Positions 10,255 through 22,140 of a stretch of 64,000 nt of DNA are shown in pieces. The notes beneath the pieces were generated by a model. The model worked only from the letters and a program-made list of their open reading frames with translations. It was not told the DNA's origin and ran no database searches. Location of the stretch: contig VWND01000067.1 in the NCBI GenBank assembly GCA_009599575.1, positions 310,001-374,000 of the forward strand, in the 5' to 3' direction. Origin of the DNA: Blumeriella jaapii (Eukaryota > Ascomycota > Leotiomycetes > Helotiales > Drepanopezizaceae). The translations under genes were made by a program, and so were the position numbers. Position 1 is the stretch's first letter. Every line of letters starts with the position of its first letter.

Positions 10255-11690
10255 CTTTCCTTTTTTCCCCCTCTCTTTTATCTCTTCGGCGGGCTGTGAA
10301 TCCTGTGGGCCGGCATTTGTTGCGGGCTGAGGCGTCGAGTATCCTGTGGCGTAGGTGCTCCATAGCGAGTCGCCAAATCGGGCTTCCAGAACGGCCAGGC
10401 GGTCGTTTTCGAAGGATCGCTCTGTGTGTTTGAGAAGGGCGGGTGTGGACATTGAGCCGGTGTCGAGGGTTTGTTCCGGTATTAACTCAGGCAGAGCGGC
10501 TTTTGGAGCGGGCGTAAAGTAACTGCTTGAAGCTTGATCCGGCATTGACTTGGGACCTGGAGTCATGGAATTGAGACCTGAAAGCATTGACTTGGGACCT
10601 GGAGTCATGGAATTGGGACCTGAAAGCATTGACTTGGGACCTGGGGTCATGGAATTGGGACCTGAAGGCATTGACTTGGGACTTGAAGCTTGGTTTGGCA
10701 TCGTGCCGCTTTGGACGAGCACTTGTACTATCGGTGAAGATCGGAAAGATGCGGTGTCTGATGCTAGCGCTGGCCTGGAAGGCTTGGTTGTCTGCGCGGG
10801 AGTTGATGCGGAAGATGTAAGATTTGCTGACCTCTGCCCAGAACGTACGCCAGCTGGCTCCATCTGCGCGGAATGTTTGGGGTCTGCGAACCTGGGTTCG
10901 GAGTGTAAAGATTCGGACTCGGAGGTGCGTTGTACTCGCTGTTGTCGCCTTATAGCTCTGGATTTCTGCGCGGAAGGTGATTCGGATCTTGCGGTGTTTG
11001 CAAGTTGGTTCCTAGCAGGTCTGATAGCGGGAAAAGAGTCGTTTTGCGCTGGATGTTGCCGCTGCTTAGCAGATCTGAGAGCAATCTTTGATGCGGAAGG
11101 TGTGTTATATGCTGGCGGATCATCTATTACGTCTTGGGGTAACGATAAATGTTCAGGTCTTGGTAAAACCGGTCGATTAATCGGCGCGAAAGACGGAGTC
11201 GGCGCGGAGGACGAAGACGACACGAGTATAGGATTGGTGTTGGTATGAGTGAAAGATCTGGCGGAATGGTTGGCGGACGCAGCAGAATCTGTGTAAAATC
11301 AGCAATTTATTCCAAGCGCGGAAATAATAGAAATATACCAGCGTTGTCGAGTTTGGATCTTTTGGAAATAGCAGCAGAAGCATCAACAGCAGGCAACTCG
11401 CTGTCGTCTTCCACGGCCACGGCTTCGCTTTTGCGCTTTTTCTTCAACTTGAACTTGTAAACCGACACCATCAACCGGAGCTGGCTTACCACCTCAGGGG
11501 TTGGCTCGTCGGACAGACTTTGCAAAGCGGACGACTGTGCCCAGGCTTCTGAAATAACCGTGTCGGAATCGATGTGGTCGGTGGTTTCGAGGCGGCGGTC
11601 AATGATATTTTGGATTATTTCTCTGATACCCCCGATCCGGCAATAGCTCAAGCCGGTCAATTCGAAAAAGGCGTTGTTGGAAAAATGCAT
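10177..11690 (-). CDS. Ser/Pro-rich protein with internal repeats, one intron
   Basis: Two exons (11690-11339 and 11288-10177) encode about 487 residues. The 50-nt intron (11289-11338) has GT..AG ends and a TGCTGAT branch-like site. Splicing restores one open frame, with RSKLDNAG joined to DSAASANHS. The N-terminal ~110 residues are helical and end in a basic KFKLKKKRKSE cluster (possible nuclear localisation). The long second part is disordered, Ser/Pro/Gln-rich, and contains 14-residue repeats (GPNSMTPGPKSMLS type). The C-terminus LDLDAVRKARAEWR is duplicated in DNA. A further possible 5' intron (11698-11743, GTAAGA..CGCAG with ACTAATC) would lie in the leader. No family is recognised. It is divergent from the 12829 gene. 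Confidence 0.7.
10548..10690. repeat. 42-bp coding minisatellite
   Basis: About three copies of a 42-bp unit (GACCTGGAGTCATGGAATTG type) are present, in frame with the minus-strand gene. Each adds 14 residues, so copy number changes would preserve the frame. Confidence 0.9.
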
Positions 11691-11824
11691 AGCGAGACTG
11701 CGTGTGGATTAGTATGAATATGCCGGGCTGTCTTTGCTCTTACCTCTGCCGTGTTTCCGCTCGGCCTTTACCGCTGCACCTGTGCCTGCAGCTGCTTTTT
11801 GCTGCTGATTTTGTTTCGCTTTTT

Positions 11825-11965
11825 CACGCCGTCGTCTGTTGCTGTTGCTGTCGCTGCTGCTGTCGCTATCGCTGCTGCTGTCGCTATCGCTGCTGCTGAT
11901 GCTGTTGTTGTTGTTGTTATTGTCGCTGTCGCTGTCGCTGTTGTTGTTATCGCTGTCGCTGCCGT
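11825..11965. repeat. GCT/GTC trinucleotide microsatellite
   Basis: Interrupted (GCTGTC)n, (GCTGCT)n and (GTT)n runs lie just upstream of the minus-strand gene, in its probable 5' leader or promoter. Confidence 0.85.
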
Positions 11966-12828
11966 ATTAAAATTGTGGTCGATGTATCGCGGAGATAAAA
12001 TCGATTAAGGTTGTGGGGAAAGAAAAGTAGTATAGTCCAGCGGTGAAGCAACGTACCCCGTGATGCAAGGATAAGCCACGCTTAGCTTAATCGGGTATCA
12101 ATGCTCCGACACACCAGGATTATTTGTTGGTCACTTTTCTCGCCTGATTGGAATTCAATCGAAAGCGTTTGGCATATTATGAAACATGATTTATGAAATA
12201 GTAATTTAATTTTAATTTCCTAGTTTTCGTACTGTGCATACACAAAACCTTTCTTTTTGTTGCCTGAAATATTACTTTATTAGGTTAGGTTTGGTCTTAT
12301 CACCCCCCTTGCTTTTGACCGGGTACAGCATGGCTCCATCTTTTAACATCGTGGCTACGCCAAGCGCGGGGTGCTTTAGGGAAAAGCAAAGACGCGGAAA
12401 TTCCACGCGACCCCGCCGGCGCCACCGACGCGTTCGTCCGAGCATCAGAAGTGTTCCTAATAATCTGCCACAAAAACTGGATGAAAAAAACGCAAAGCAT
12501 TAGGGTCAAGCTCGTGGAACCAAATTGCAACTCGTAGCTTTGCGTAAAAAGCGCTCGCTGTTTGGTCTCGGGTGCGAATATGATATGTGGGAATGCTGGG
12601 AGCCGTGCCGAGACCTTGAGGATAGCGGAAGCGCGCGGGCGGTGCCGAGAACGTTTGACGCGGGTCAAAAGCGGTCAGCAGCGGCAAAACCGCTTTGTCG
12701 CGAACACTTGATCTGTTTCACGTTTATATTCACACGCTTCCTCCGCCTCCCACCGGTCATGACTTTTTTCTGCGCTCATGTCTTTTTAATTGTATGATTA
12801 TTGACTATCGATCGCGACCGTTTTCAAG
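11966..12828. other. Divergent intergenic region
   Basis: No supported gene is present between the two divergent genes. Several short ORFs overlap on both strands with no coding signature. This interval probably carries the promoter of the 12829 gene. Confidence 0.4.
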
Positions 12829-13486
12829 ATGGACCTAAGAACACTGCCCTTTCTCATTGAAGGCCTCGACGCTCTTCTTTACGGCCTCGGCCTCGACCCC
12901 GCGACGGTAGGCTCCTGCCTCTCGCACCAATCCTTACATCACCTCGCTCTGCGGTGCTCTCTCTTTTTCCCCCTCCTGCTAACCTTTCTAACAGTACAAT
13001 AACAAAATTGCTAGCCTGCTCACGGCTGCCCGAGAAATGGAAGAAGCACCGCAAAAGCTCCTCGATCTTCGAACCGAGCTGCACCAAAAGATGGACGAGC
13101 TCAAAGCGCAACAGGTGGAATGCAACGGTCTGCTATGGCACAAGACGCGCTTCGCCGTTGCAGAAGTGGTCGCTCTTTTCCGGCCCGATGACAGCGTGGA
13201 ACCGAACGATATCGAAAGATTGTGTCTTAATGTGACGGCCCTGTGCGCCGCCTCGACTGCGGTGACGCCGCTGCTTCAGGCTCAGGTCATAGGACGATGG
13301 ACGTGTTTGCGGCGTGCGTTGCTGACAAGACCCGAGGAAGTGTGGGAGCCAAACATGTGTAATGAGGCATGCCAGGACGTATGTGTGGAATGGCTGAAAG
13401 CTCCGGATAATTTGTTCCAGAAGGCCATATATCTGGTGAGAAAGCATCAGCGGGGCAACATTGCGGCTAAAGTAGAGGAAATTTAA
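12829..13486 (+). CDS. Small helical protein, one intron, unknown function
   Basis: ATG 12829 (context AAGATGG) starts exon 1 (12829-12906). The intron 12907-12994 (88 nt) begins GTAGGC, has a perfect TGCTAAC branch site and ends CTAACAG. Exon 2 runs to TAA 13484-13486, for 189 residues in total. The product is predicted mostly helical: a hydrophobic N-terminus (LPFLIEGLDALLYGLGL), a coiled segment with LLDLRTELHQKMDELKA, then a Cys-containing C-terminal half. No known domain is recognised. Splicing is well supported because the two frames are each closed without it. It may be an accessory-compartment gene of the same general kind as its neighbours. Confidence 0.75.
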
Positions 13487-14015
13487 GACGGCCGGCATAC
13501 AAGCAAATGCTCAGAAAGCATGAACTCCATAATGCGCGGGTGGGTGTGGGTCCAAAGCATCAGCCTTAGCATCAATTCTGGTCCGAACCATCAAAATGGT
13601 ACATTGGTCAGAATTTGTACATCTTTGTTGGATTTCCTCCGCCAACTACCTCGCAGTTCATTTATATTGCTATTCTGGTGGTCAGCAAAAAGAATCACAG
13701 CATTAGGCTTTGGCAATTCCGTTCGGATAGCTGGAGAGTTTGAGGCGGTTTGTATGGAAAATATCATCAGATCGGTGACGGATGGGTCGGATCCAAACAT
13801 TATGTAAAAAACCACAGCAAGAAAATGGCAACCATTCGCATCATATGCTTACACACCACTTCGCTTTTTCGGAACTTTGTTCTTGTTTCTATTTTCGTAG
13901 TTTCACGTTGCATTTCACGTTCTTATACACAAATCCACAACCTCCCCCCTTCCTCCCATTCTCAACCGGATCTGCTTGCTCGTTTTCTTTTTGATTTGTT
14001 TTTGAAACTGTATCT
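13487..14015. other. Spacer, no supported gene
   Basis: A 95-codon plus ORF (13520-13807) and an overlapping 74-codon minus ORF exist, but neither shows a recognisable domain or a splice-supported structure. They are left unassigned. Confidence 0.35.
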
Positions 14016-14039
14016 ATGATTAAACGCTATCTAGGAGCC

Positions 14040-14740
14040 AAGGAGCCAAAAAGCCAGAAAGCCAGAGGACCAGAGAACCAAAGGACCCGAGACCAAAGGA
14101 CCCGAGACCAGAGGACCCGAGGATCAAAGGACCCGAGGATCAGAGGACCCGAGACCAGAGGACCCGAGACCAAAGGACCCGAGGATCAGAGGACCCGAGA
14201 CCAGAGGACCCGAGACCAAAAGATCCGAGGATCAGAGGACCCGAGACCAAAGGACCCGAGGATCAAAGGACCCGAGGATCAAAGGACCCGAGACCAGAGG
14301 ACCCGAGACCAAAGGACCCGAGACCAGAGGACCCGAAGACCAGAGGACCCGAGGATCAGAAAACCCGAGGACCAGAGGACCCGAGGACGAAAGGACCCGA
14401 GGACAAAAGGACCCGAGGATTAGAGGACCCGAGACCAAAGGATCAGAGGATCAGAGGACCCGAGGACCAGAGGACCCGAGACCAAAGGACTCGAGGATCA
14501 GAGGACCAGAGGACCCGAGACCAAAGGACCCGAGACCAGAGGACCCGAAACCAAAGGACCCGAAGACCAGAGGACCCGAGGATCAGAATACCCGAGGATC
14601 AGAGGATCCGAGGACGAAAGGACCCGAGGACCAAAGGATACGAGGACCAAAGGACCCGGGGATGAGAGGACCCGAGACCAGAGGACCCGAGACCAGAGGA
14701 CCCGAGACCAAAGGATCAGAGGATCAGAGGACCCGAGAAC
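14040..14740 (+). repeat. 15-bp purine-rich minisatellite
   Basis: About 45 copies of a 15-bp unit related to GACCAGAGGACCCGA, with GATCA and AAAGG variants. Because 15 is a multiple of three, all frames read as 5-residue repeats. The ORFs across it are by-products. Confidence 0.92.
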
Positions 14741-16170
14741 CAGAGAATCAAGAAAACAAGGAGTTAGGGAGCCAGGGCACCAGAGATTAAGAAAGACAAG
14801 GAGCCAGGGAGCTAAAAAGTCAGAAAGCCAGAGAACCAGAGAATCAAGGAGACAAAAAGCCAGAAAGCCAGGGAATCAAAGAATCAAAGAAATAAGAAGC
14901 CAGGGAGCCAGGACACTAGAAAAACAGAGGGACAAGGAGCCAGGGAGCCAGGGCATCATGAAACGGAGGGACAAGAAGGAACCAAGGAGCCAGGGCATCA
15001 GAGAAATAAAGGGACAAGAAGGAACCAGGGGGACAAGGAGCCAGGGAACCAGGGCACCAGAGAATCAAAGGGACAAGGAGCCAAGTAGCCAGGGCATCAG
15101 AGAAACAGAGGGACAAGGAGGAACCAGGGAGCCAGGGCATCAGAGAAACAGAGGGACAAGAAGGAACCAGAGGGATAAGAAGCCAGGGAGCCAGAGCATC
15201 AGAAAAGCAGAGGGAAAAGAAGGAACCAGGGGGACAAGGAGCCAGGGAGCTAGAGCATCAGAAAATCAGAAAGCCAAGGAGCCAGGGAGCTAAATAGTCA
15301 GAAAGCCAAGGCACCAGAAAACCAGAGGAACAAGGAGCCACAGAGCCAGGGCATTAGAAAAGCAAGGGGACAAGGAGCCAGAGAACCAAGGCATCAGAAA
15401 ATCAGAGGGACAAGGAGCCAGGGAGCCAGGCACCAGAAAAGCAGAGGGACAAGGAGCCAGAGAGCCAGGGCACCAGAGAAGCAGAGGGACAAGGAGCCAG
15501 AGAGCCAGGGCACCAGAGAAGCAGAGGGACAAAAAGGAACCAGGGGGAAAAGGAGGCAGGGAACCAGAGGGACAAGGAGCCAGGGAACCAGGGCACCAGA
15601 AAACCAGAGGGACAAGGAGCCAGAGAGCCAGGGCACCAGAGAAGCAGAGGGACAAGGAGCCAGAGAATCAAAGGAATAAGAATTCAGGGAATCAGAAGAA
15701 AACAAAGCCAGGGAGATAAACAGGAAGCCAAGAAATCAGAGGGATAAGAAGCCAGAGGAACAAGGAGCCAGGTAGCCAGAGAGCCAGGAAGCCAGGGAAT
15801 CAAAGGGACAAAAAGCCAGGGAGACAGGGAGCCAGGGAGCCAGGGAGCAAGAGAGCCAAGGAGCCTGGGAGCCAGGGAGAAAGAAACAGAGAACCAAAGA
15901 CTGGCTCCCTAGCTTTTTGTTTCCCTGGCTTTTCGTCTTTCTGCTTTTCTGGTTCTCTGGTTTTATAATTCTCTGGGTCTCTGGGTCTCTGGGTCTCTGG
16001 CAGGGAGCCAGGGAGCCAGGAAGCCAAGGAGCCAGGGAGAAAGAACCAGGGAACCTAAGACTGGCTCCCTAGCTTCTTGTCTCCCTGGCATTTTGTCTCC
16101 CTGCTTCTCTGGTTCTCTGGTTATCTGGCAAGGAGCCAGGGAGCCAGGGAGTCAGGAAGCCAGGAAGCCA
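14741..16170 (+). repeat. Purine-rich degenerate minisatellite
   Basis: This continues from the 15-bp array but is built on AGGGAGCCAGGGCA(C/T)CAGA and GAGGGACAAGGAGCCAGG words, with a higher-order period of roughly 40-50 bp. The last 270 bp contain two stretches of C/T polarity (about 15902-15995 and 16053-16130), so local segments are inverted relative to the main array. Confidence 0.85.
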
Positions 16171-16744
16171 TACATAGTACTCCGTAAGCCATACAGTTTC
16201 GAGCCCGGAGATTTTATATCTTTAACCTTATTTTGATCTTAAGCTGTAAAACCAACCCAGATCCAGAAGCTTGGAACCATGATTCTTCGGTAGATGAATT
16301 GTTTTACATTTTTAAAAGGAAACAGACTTTGACAGCCACCGTTTAATAATATGAATAAATTAATATTATTTATAATATCCGATAAATATAGATTCCGGCA
16401 CTTGCACGTTACGTTCGGTTTATATCGCATCGCTAGTTATGCTTATTCAAAATGGCCTACTAATATTACTATTTTCGAATATAAATGTTTACTTTAGTAT
16501 TGAAAAACATTTTACGTTTTGGAATTGCTGCTATGTCTGCTGGTGCTTGCTATGCTGGTAATGCTTGCTGGTAAGCTGCCTGCTGTATTAAGCTTTTTAA
16601 AAGCTGTATGGTTTGTATTTGCTTGTTGTATTATATCAAGCCCAGCTGCTGTATTTGTTGATGCTGTTGTATATGCTAATACTGTATGCTGCTGATGCTT
16701 GCTGGTGAGCTGGTGAAATAGTAAGCTGGGGGTAATAGTAATAT
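16171..16744. other. AT-rich spacer, possible LTR remnant
   Basis: A segment at about 16165-16245 (ATACAGTTTCGAGCC and surroundings) resembles part of the solo LTR at 29393-29595. The rest has TGCTG-rich words at 16530-16720 and no gene. Confidence 0.35.
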
Positions 16745-16935
16745 TAGTAGTAGAAGTAGTAGAATTTATTTACGTCTAGCGGAATACAGCCGATAGGCTG
16801 CTTTTCTAGGACCTTCCAAAGGGTACGGAAACGTGCTAAGCTAAGGATTTATTTACAAAGTACGATCCCGAAAGCAATTCAAAAAGTTACAGCCACTGCT
16901 GCTGTCGGCAACGGTTTTCGCCGCCTTTTACTGAT
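16745..16935 (-). repeat. SINE-like repeat, family 2
   Basis: The reverse complement matches the 3' two-thirds of the 23785-24085 copy. It includes AGCTTAGCACGT, CCGTACCCTTTGG and CGCTAGACGTAAA, followed by an AGT/ATT trinucleotide tail (here at the left end, 16730-16765). Confidence 0.7.
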
Positions 16936-19900
16936 AAGCTGGGGAGCTACTGTGCTGGTGATTTAGTAAGCTAATAAGCTGGTAAGCTGGGATTTTTTCA
17001 AGCTGGTGAGCTAGTAAGCTGGTGAGGTGGTGGGCTGGTGAACTGGTGATTTGATAAGCTGGTAAATTAGTAAGCTGATGTATTAATAGACTGATAAACT
17101 GATGGATAAGCTGAGAGCTAGTAATTTTATAAGCTGGTAAGCTGACAAGCTCGTGAGCTAGAAGGCTGGTGGATTTATGGGCTGATATATTCGCGAGCTC
17201 GTAAATTCGTAAGCTGTTAAGTTCGGGCGCTAGTAAGCTCGTGGATTGGGCTCGTGGGCTGGTGAACTCGTGGACTGGTGAATTTGAAGATTGGTAAGCT
17301 TATATAGGCTCGTGGATTGGGCTCGTGGGCTAAAAAGTTTATGGATTGGGCTTTTAGAATGGTAAGCTCGACGGCTGGTAAACTAGTGGGCTGGTAAGCT
17401 CGTGGGCTAGTAAGCTCGTGGATTGGGCTCGTGGGCTGGTGAACTCGTGGACTGGTGAATTCGAAGATTGGTGAGCTTATATGGGCTCGTGGATTAGGCT
17501 CGTGGGCTAATAAGCTTATGGATTGGGCTTTTAGAATGGTAAGCTCGACGGCTGGTAAACTCGTGGGCTCGAAAATAGGTAAGCTGTTAAGTTCGTAAGC
17601 TGGTGAATTCGTGGGCTGGGCTCGTGGATTGTGCTCGTAGGCTAGTAAGCTGGTAAGCTCGTGGGTTTAATAAGCTCGTGGGCTGGTAAGTTCGTGGACT
17701 GGGCTCGTAGGCTGGTAAGCTCGTGGATTAGGCTCGTAAGCTGGTGAGCTTGTAAGCCGGTAAGCTAATAAGCTCGTGAGCTGGGCTTGTAGGCTGGTGA
17801 GCTCGTAGTCTGGTGAGCTTAAAGGCTGGTAAGCTCGTGGGCTGGTGATTTCGTGGATTGGACTCGTGGGCTCGTAGGCTTGTGGGCTCGTAGGCTTGTG
17901 AGCTCGTACGCTGGTGAGCTGGGCTCGTGGATTGGGCTCGTGGGCTGGTGAGCTCGTAGACTGAGCTCGTGGAATAATAAGCTCGTAAGCTGATGAGCTT
18001 AAAAGCTGGTAAGCTGGTAAGCTCGTAAGCTCGTAAGCTCGTAAGCCAAGAAGATCGTATGCTGGGCTCGTCGACTGATAAGCTCGTAGGTTGGAAAGCT
18101 CGTATGCTAGGCTCGTGGGCTGGTAAACTCGTAGGTTAATAGATTTTAAGGCTGGTAAATTCGTAGGCTGGTGAGCTTATAAATTGGGTTCGTGGGCTGG
18201 TGAACTCGTGGGCTGGAAAGCTCGTGAGCTTATAAGCTTATGGGTTGATATGCTTTCGGGCTGATGAGCTTGTAGGCTGGTAAGCTCGTAGGCTGATAAG
18301 CTCGTCGGCTCGTGGGTTGGTGAGCTCGTGGGCTCGTCGGCTGGTAAGCTCGTAAGCTCGTGGGCTGTTAAGCTCGTAGGCTAAAAAGCTCGTATAATAG
18401 GATCGTGGACTGATAAGCTCGTAGGATGGGAAGCTCGTGTGTTGGGCTCGTATACTTGTAAGCTCGTAGGTTGATGAGTTCTCGGGCTGGTAAGCTCGTG
18501 GGCTGATAAGCTCGTCGGCTGGTAAGCTCGTCGGCTGGTAAGCTCGTCGGCTGGTAAGCTCGTCGGCTGGTAAGCTCGTCGGCTGGTAAGCTCGTCGGCT
18601 GGTAAGCTCGTCGGCTGGTAAGCTCGTCGGCTGGTAAGCTCGTCGGCTGGTAAGCTCGTAAACTCGTGGGCCGGTGAGCTCGTGGGCTTATGAGCTGGTA
18701 AACTGGTTAATTCGTGGGCTAGGATCGTAGGCTGGTAATCTCGTCGGCTGGTAAGCTCGTGGGCTGGGCTCGTGGGTCGGTAAGCTCGTGGAATATTAAG
18801 CTCGTGAATTGGTATTTTAGTAGGCTTGTGGATTGGATTCGTAGGCTCGTGGGCTCGTGGGCTTATAAGCACGTAGGCTGGTGAGTTGATAAGCTAAGGA
18901 GTTCGTAAGCTGATGAATTCGTGGGCTGGGCTCGTGGATTGGGCTCGTAAGCTGGTAATCTCGTGGACTGGTAAGCTCGTGGACTAGGCTCGTGGGTCGG
19001 TGAGCTCGTGGAATATTAAGCTCGTGAATTGGTATTTTCGTAGGCTTGTGGATTAGATTCGTAGGCTCGTAGGCTCGTGGGCTTGTAAGCACGTAGGCTG
19101 GTGAGCTAATGAGCTGGTTAATTCGTGGGCTGGGCTCGTAAATTAGGCTCGTAGGCTGGTAATCTCGTGGGCTGGTAATTTCGTGGGCTGGTAAGCTCGT
19201 GGGCTGGCTCGTGGGTCGGTGAGCATATGAATTAGGCTCGTGGGCTGGTAAGCTCGTTGGTTGGTAAGCTTATAAACTGGTATGTTCGTAGGCTTGTGAA
19301 TTGTATTCGTGGGCTCGAGGGCTCGTGGGCTTGTAAGCTCGTAGGCTAGTAAGCTGGTGAGCTGGTAAGTTCTTAGGCTAAGCTCGTAGAAGGGGCTCGT
19401 GGGCTAATAAATTTACGGGCTCGTAGGCTTGTAAGCTCGTAGGCTGGTGAGCTGGTAAGCTGGTGAGTTTTTAGGCTAAGCTCGTAAAAAAGGCTCGTGG
19501 ACTAATAAACTTATAGGCTCGTAGATTTTTAAGCTCGTAGGCTGATAAACTGGTAAGCTAATAAGTTTTTGAGCTAAGTTCGTAAAAGGGGCTCGTAGGC
19601 TGGTGAACTTATAAGCTCGTAGGCTGGTAAGCTGGTGAGCTAGTGAGTTTTTAAGCTAAGCAATTTATAGGCTCGTAGGCTGGTGAGCTGATGAGCTGGT
19701 GAATTCTTGGGCTAAGCTCGTAAAAGGGGCTCGTAGGCTGGTAAACTTATGGGCTTATGGACTTATAAGCTCGTAGGCTGGTGAGCTGGTGAGCTGATGA
19801 GTTTTTGGGCTAAGCTCGTAGAAGGGGCTCGTGGGCTGGTGAACTTGTAGGCTTGTAGGCTCGTAGGCTGGTGAGCTGGTGAACTGATGAATTCTTAAGC

Positions 19901-21180
19901 TAAGCTCGTAAAAGGGGCTCGTGGGCTAATAAACTTATGGGCTCGTGGACTTGTAAGCTCGTAGGCTGGTAAGCTGGTGAGCTGATGAGTTTTTGGGCTA
20001 AGCTTGTAAAAGGGGCTCGTGGGCTGGTAAATTTGTAAACTCGTAGGCTGGTGAGCTGGTGAGCTGGTGAGCTGGTAAGTTTTTGGGCTAAGTTCGTAAA
20101 AGGGGCTCGTGGGCTGGTGAACTTGTAGGCTCGTAGGCTGGTGAGCTGATAAACTGATGAGTTTTTGGGCTAAGCTCGTAAAAGGGGCTCGTGGGCTGGT
20201 AAACTTATAAGCTTGTGGGCTTATAAGCTCGTAGGCTGGTAAGCTGGTGAGCTAATAAATTCTTAGGCTAAGCTCGTAAAAGGGGTTCGTGGGCTGGTGA
20301 CTTGTGGGCTGGTAAGCTCGTAAGCTGGTAAGCTGGTGAGCTCGTAGGCTAGCATCGTGGGCTGGTAAACTCGTGGGATATTAATTTCGTAAACTGGTAT
20401 GCTCGTAGGCTTATGGATTGGATTTGTAGGCTCGTGGGCTTTTGGACTTGTAAGCACGTAGGCTCGTAAGCTCGTTGGCTGGGAAGCTCGTTGGTTTCTA
20501 AGCTCGTGGATTGGGCTCGTCGGCTGGTAAGCTCGTCGGTTGGTAAGCTCGTGGGCTGATGAGCTCGTGGGATATTAAGCTCGTGAATTGGTAAGCTCGT
20601 AGGCTTTTGGACTTGTAAGCACGTAGGCTGGTAAGCTCGTAGGCTGGAAAGCTAATGGGCTGGCAAGCTCGTGGACTCGTGGGCTGGTGAGCTTGGCTCG
20701 TAGGCTGGTGAGCTTGTGGGCTGGTAAGCTCGTAAGCTGGTAAGCTGGTGAGCTCGTGGGCTGGGCTCGTGGGCTGGTGAACTCGTAGGATATTAAGCTT
20801 ATGAACTGGTATACTCGTGGGCTTGTAACCATATAGGCTGGTAAGCTCGTGCACGGGGTGGTAAGCTCGTAGGCTCTCGGGTTAATAAGCTTATGGGCTG
20901 GGCTCGTGGACTGGGCTCGTGGACTAATAAGCTCGTAAGCTGGCGAGCTGATGAGCTGGTGAGTTCGGGGGCTAAGCTCGTGGTTTGTGCTCGTGGGCTG
21001 GTGAACTCGTGAGATGTTGAGCTCGTAAACTGGTATGCTCGTGGGCTTGTGAATTGGACTCGTAGGCTCGTGGGCTTGTAAGCACGTATGCTGATGGGCT
21101 GGTAAGCTAAGGAGTTCGTAAGCTGGTGAATTGGTAGTCCGGTGGACTCGTGGACTGGGCTCGTAGGCTGGTAAATTCTA
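16936..21180. repeat. 16-bp minisatellite megablock
   Basis: About 4.2 kb of degenerate head-to-tail units related to CTCGTGGGCTGGTAAG. The stretch 18490-18660 is nearly perfect, with about ten copies of CTCGTCGGCTGGTAAG. Higher-order modules recur, for example around GAAAAGGGGCTCGTGGGCTGG, about 10 times between 19380 and 20290 at roughly 100-bp spacing. The 16-residue ORFs on the minus strand are a consequence of three 16-bp units. Confidence 0.92.
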
Positions 21181-21184
21181 GCCT

Positions 21185-22140
21185 TTATCCGCATGCAACG
21201 ACAATTCGAGATATATCGCTATTTATCTTTTCCTATGGCCTTCCAGTAGTATTTGCGACCAACCAAAAGCTTTATTTTGCTTATCTTAGCATGCGCTACG
21301 CAAGGTTGTTCGTAGATATGTCGGATCAAAAAGGTTCGCAATTCGGAAAATTCCAAAAGTATTACCAATCTGCCTTGGAAAAACAACTTGTTCTGCCGAA
21401 GCTCGTAGTCAAAACTGTGATTGCGAGCTTGCACTCGTTGCGCTTTCAAAAAAAAGGAGTTTTTGTTAGCTTGCAGCAAATCGTTAATAATAATATAGCC
21501 GTGCATATCGTACACGATGACAGAAATCGGGTCTGTAAATTCTCTCGTAAGCATTCCGTCTTCTTCGTCTTCACCGTCTTTTCGGAGGAGGAGGAGGAAA
21601 TGCTTCCGTCGTCGTGCTCGTCGGGAGCAGCTATCTCCACGGGCGCCAGCGTGGTTGTGTTACGATCCTGGCAGATGGTGGTGGAGTTGGATTAAGGTTT
21701 GGGCACGGGCCACCCCTCGGGCATGAGCACGGGTAGTCCCTCGGGCACTAGGCCCCGCGCTATGTCACGTGACCCACAAGCGCGACCACTGTACATATAG
21801 TTCGCGACCCCGAGCATTCTAGCTCGGTGTTTTTCTTTCAATTTACATGCGTACCTTTTGGTCCACATCACCCCGATCACCCTCAAGCTAGCTGTGACAG
21901 GTTGCGCCTTTTGCCGCCAGCTCTTGCAAAATCTGGGGGTCCAACTTGTCATCCGGAAGCATCTGTCCCCATTCATCTTGTACTTCTCCACTCGAAGGTC
22001 GTGCTTCAGGGTGGGGGTGGCCTTCTCGCACATATTCTCAAACCAGCGGTCCTTAGCAACTTTGCCAGTGACTGCATAGCGGATGAACAGGGAACGAAAG
22101 TCATCGTAGGTCTGGCCATTGTTTTTTTGAAGCTTGTTGT
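21185..22140 (-). pseudogene. Gypsy retroelement fragment, gag and integrase pieces
   Basis: Embedded in the 16-bp array, this fragment carries two recognisable parts on the minus strand. One at about 22130-21900 reads as a gag-like segment (YDDFRSLFIRYAV and WFENMCEKATP). One at about 21554-21219 reads as an integrase N-terminal zinc-binding region (ELRTFLIRHIYEQPC, ISKIKLLVGRKYYW). Protease, reverse transcriptase and RNase H between them are missing, so it is an internally deleted remnant. A solo LTR of another family is inserted at 21658-21899. Confidence 0.65.
21658..21899 (+). mobile_element. Solo LTR, TGTTACG family, with GGTTG target duplication
   Basis: The 242-bp element starts TGTTACGATCCTGG and ends AGCTAGCTGTGACA. 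Exact 5-bp duplications GGTTG lie at 21653-21657 and 21900-21904. It is homologous to the LTRs at 42111, 52979, 55463 and 61615. It is essentially free of RIP-type decay. It contains a TCACGTGA palindrome and a TATATAG box typical of an LTR promoter. Confidence 0.95.

Noticed and set aside
14016..14423. 135-codon ORF with RTRDQ repeats
   Set aside because: Translation of the 15-bp minisatellite; all frames are similarly patterned.
18381..21194. Minus-strand ORFs with LPADELTSRRAYQPTS repeats
   Set aside because: Translations of three 16-bp repeat units; no independent coding evidence.
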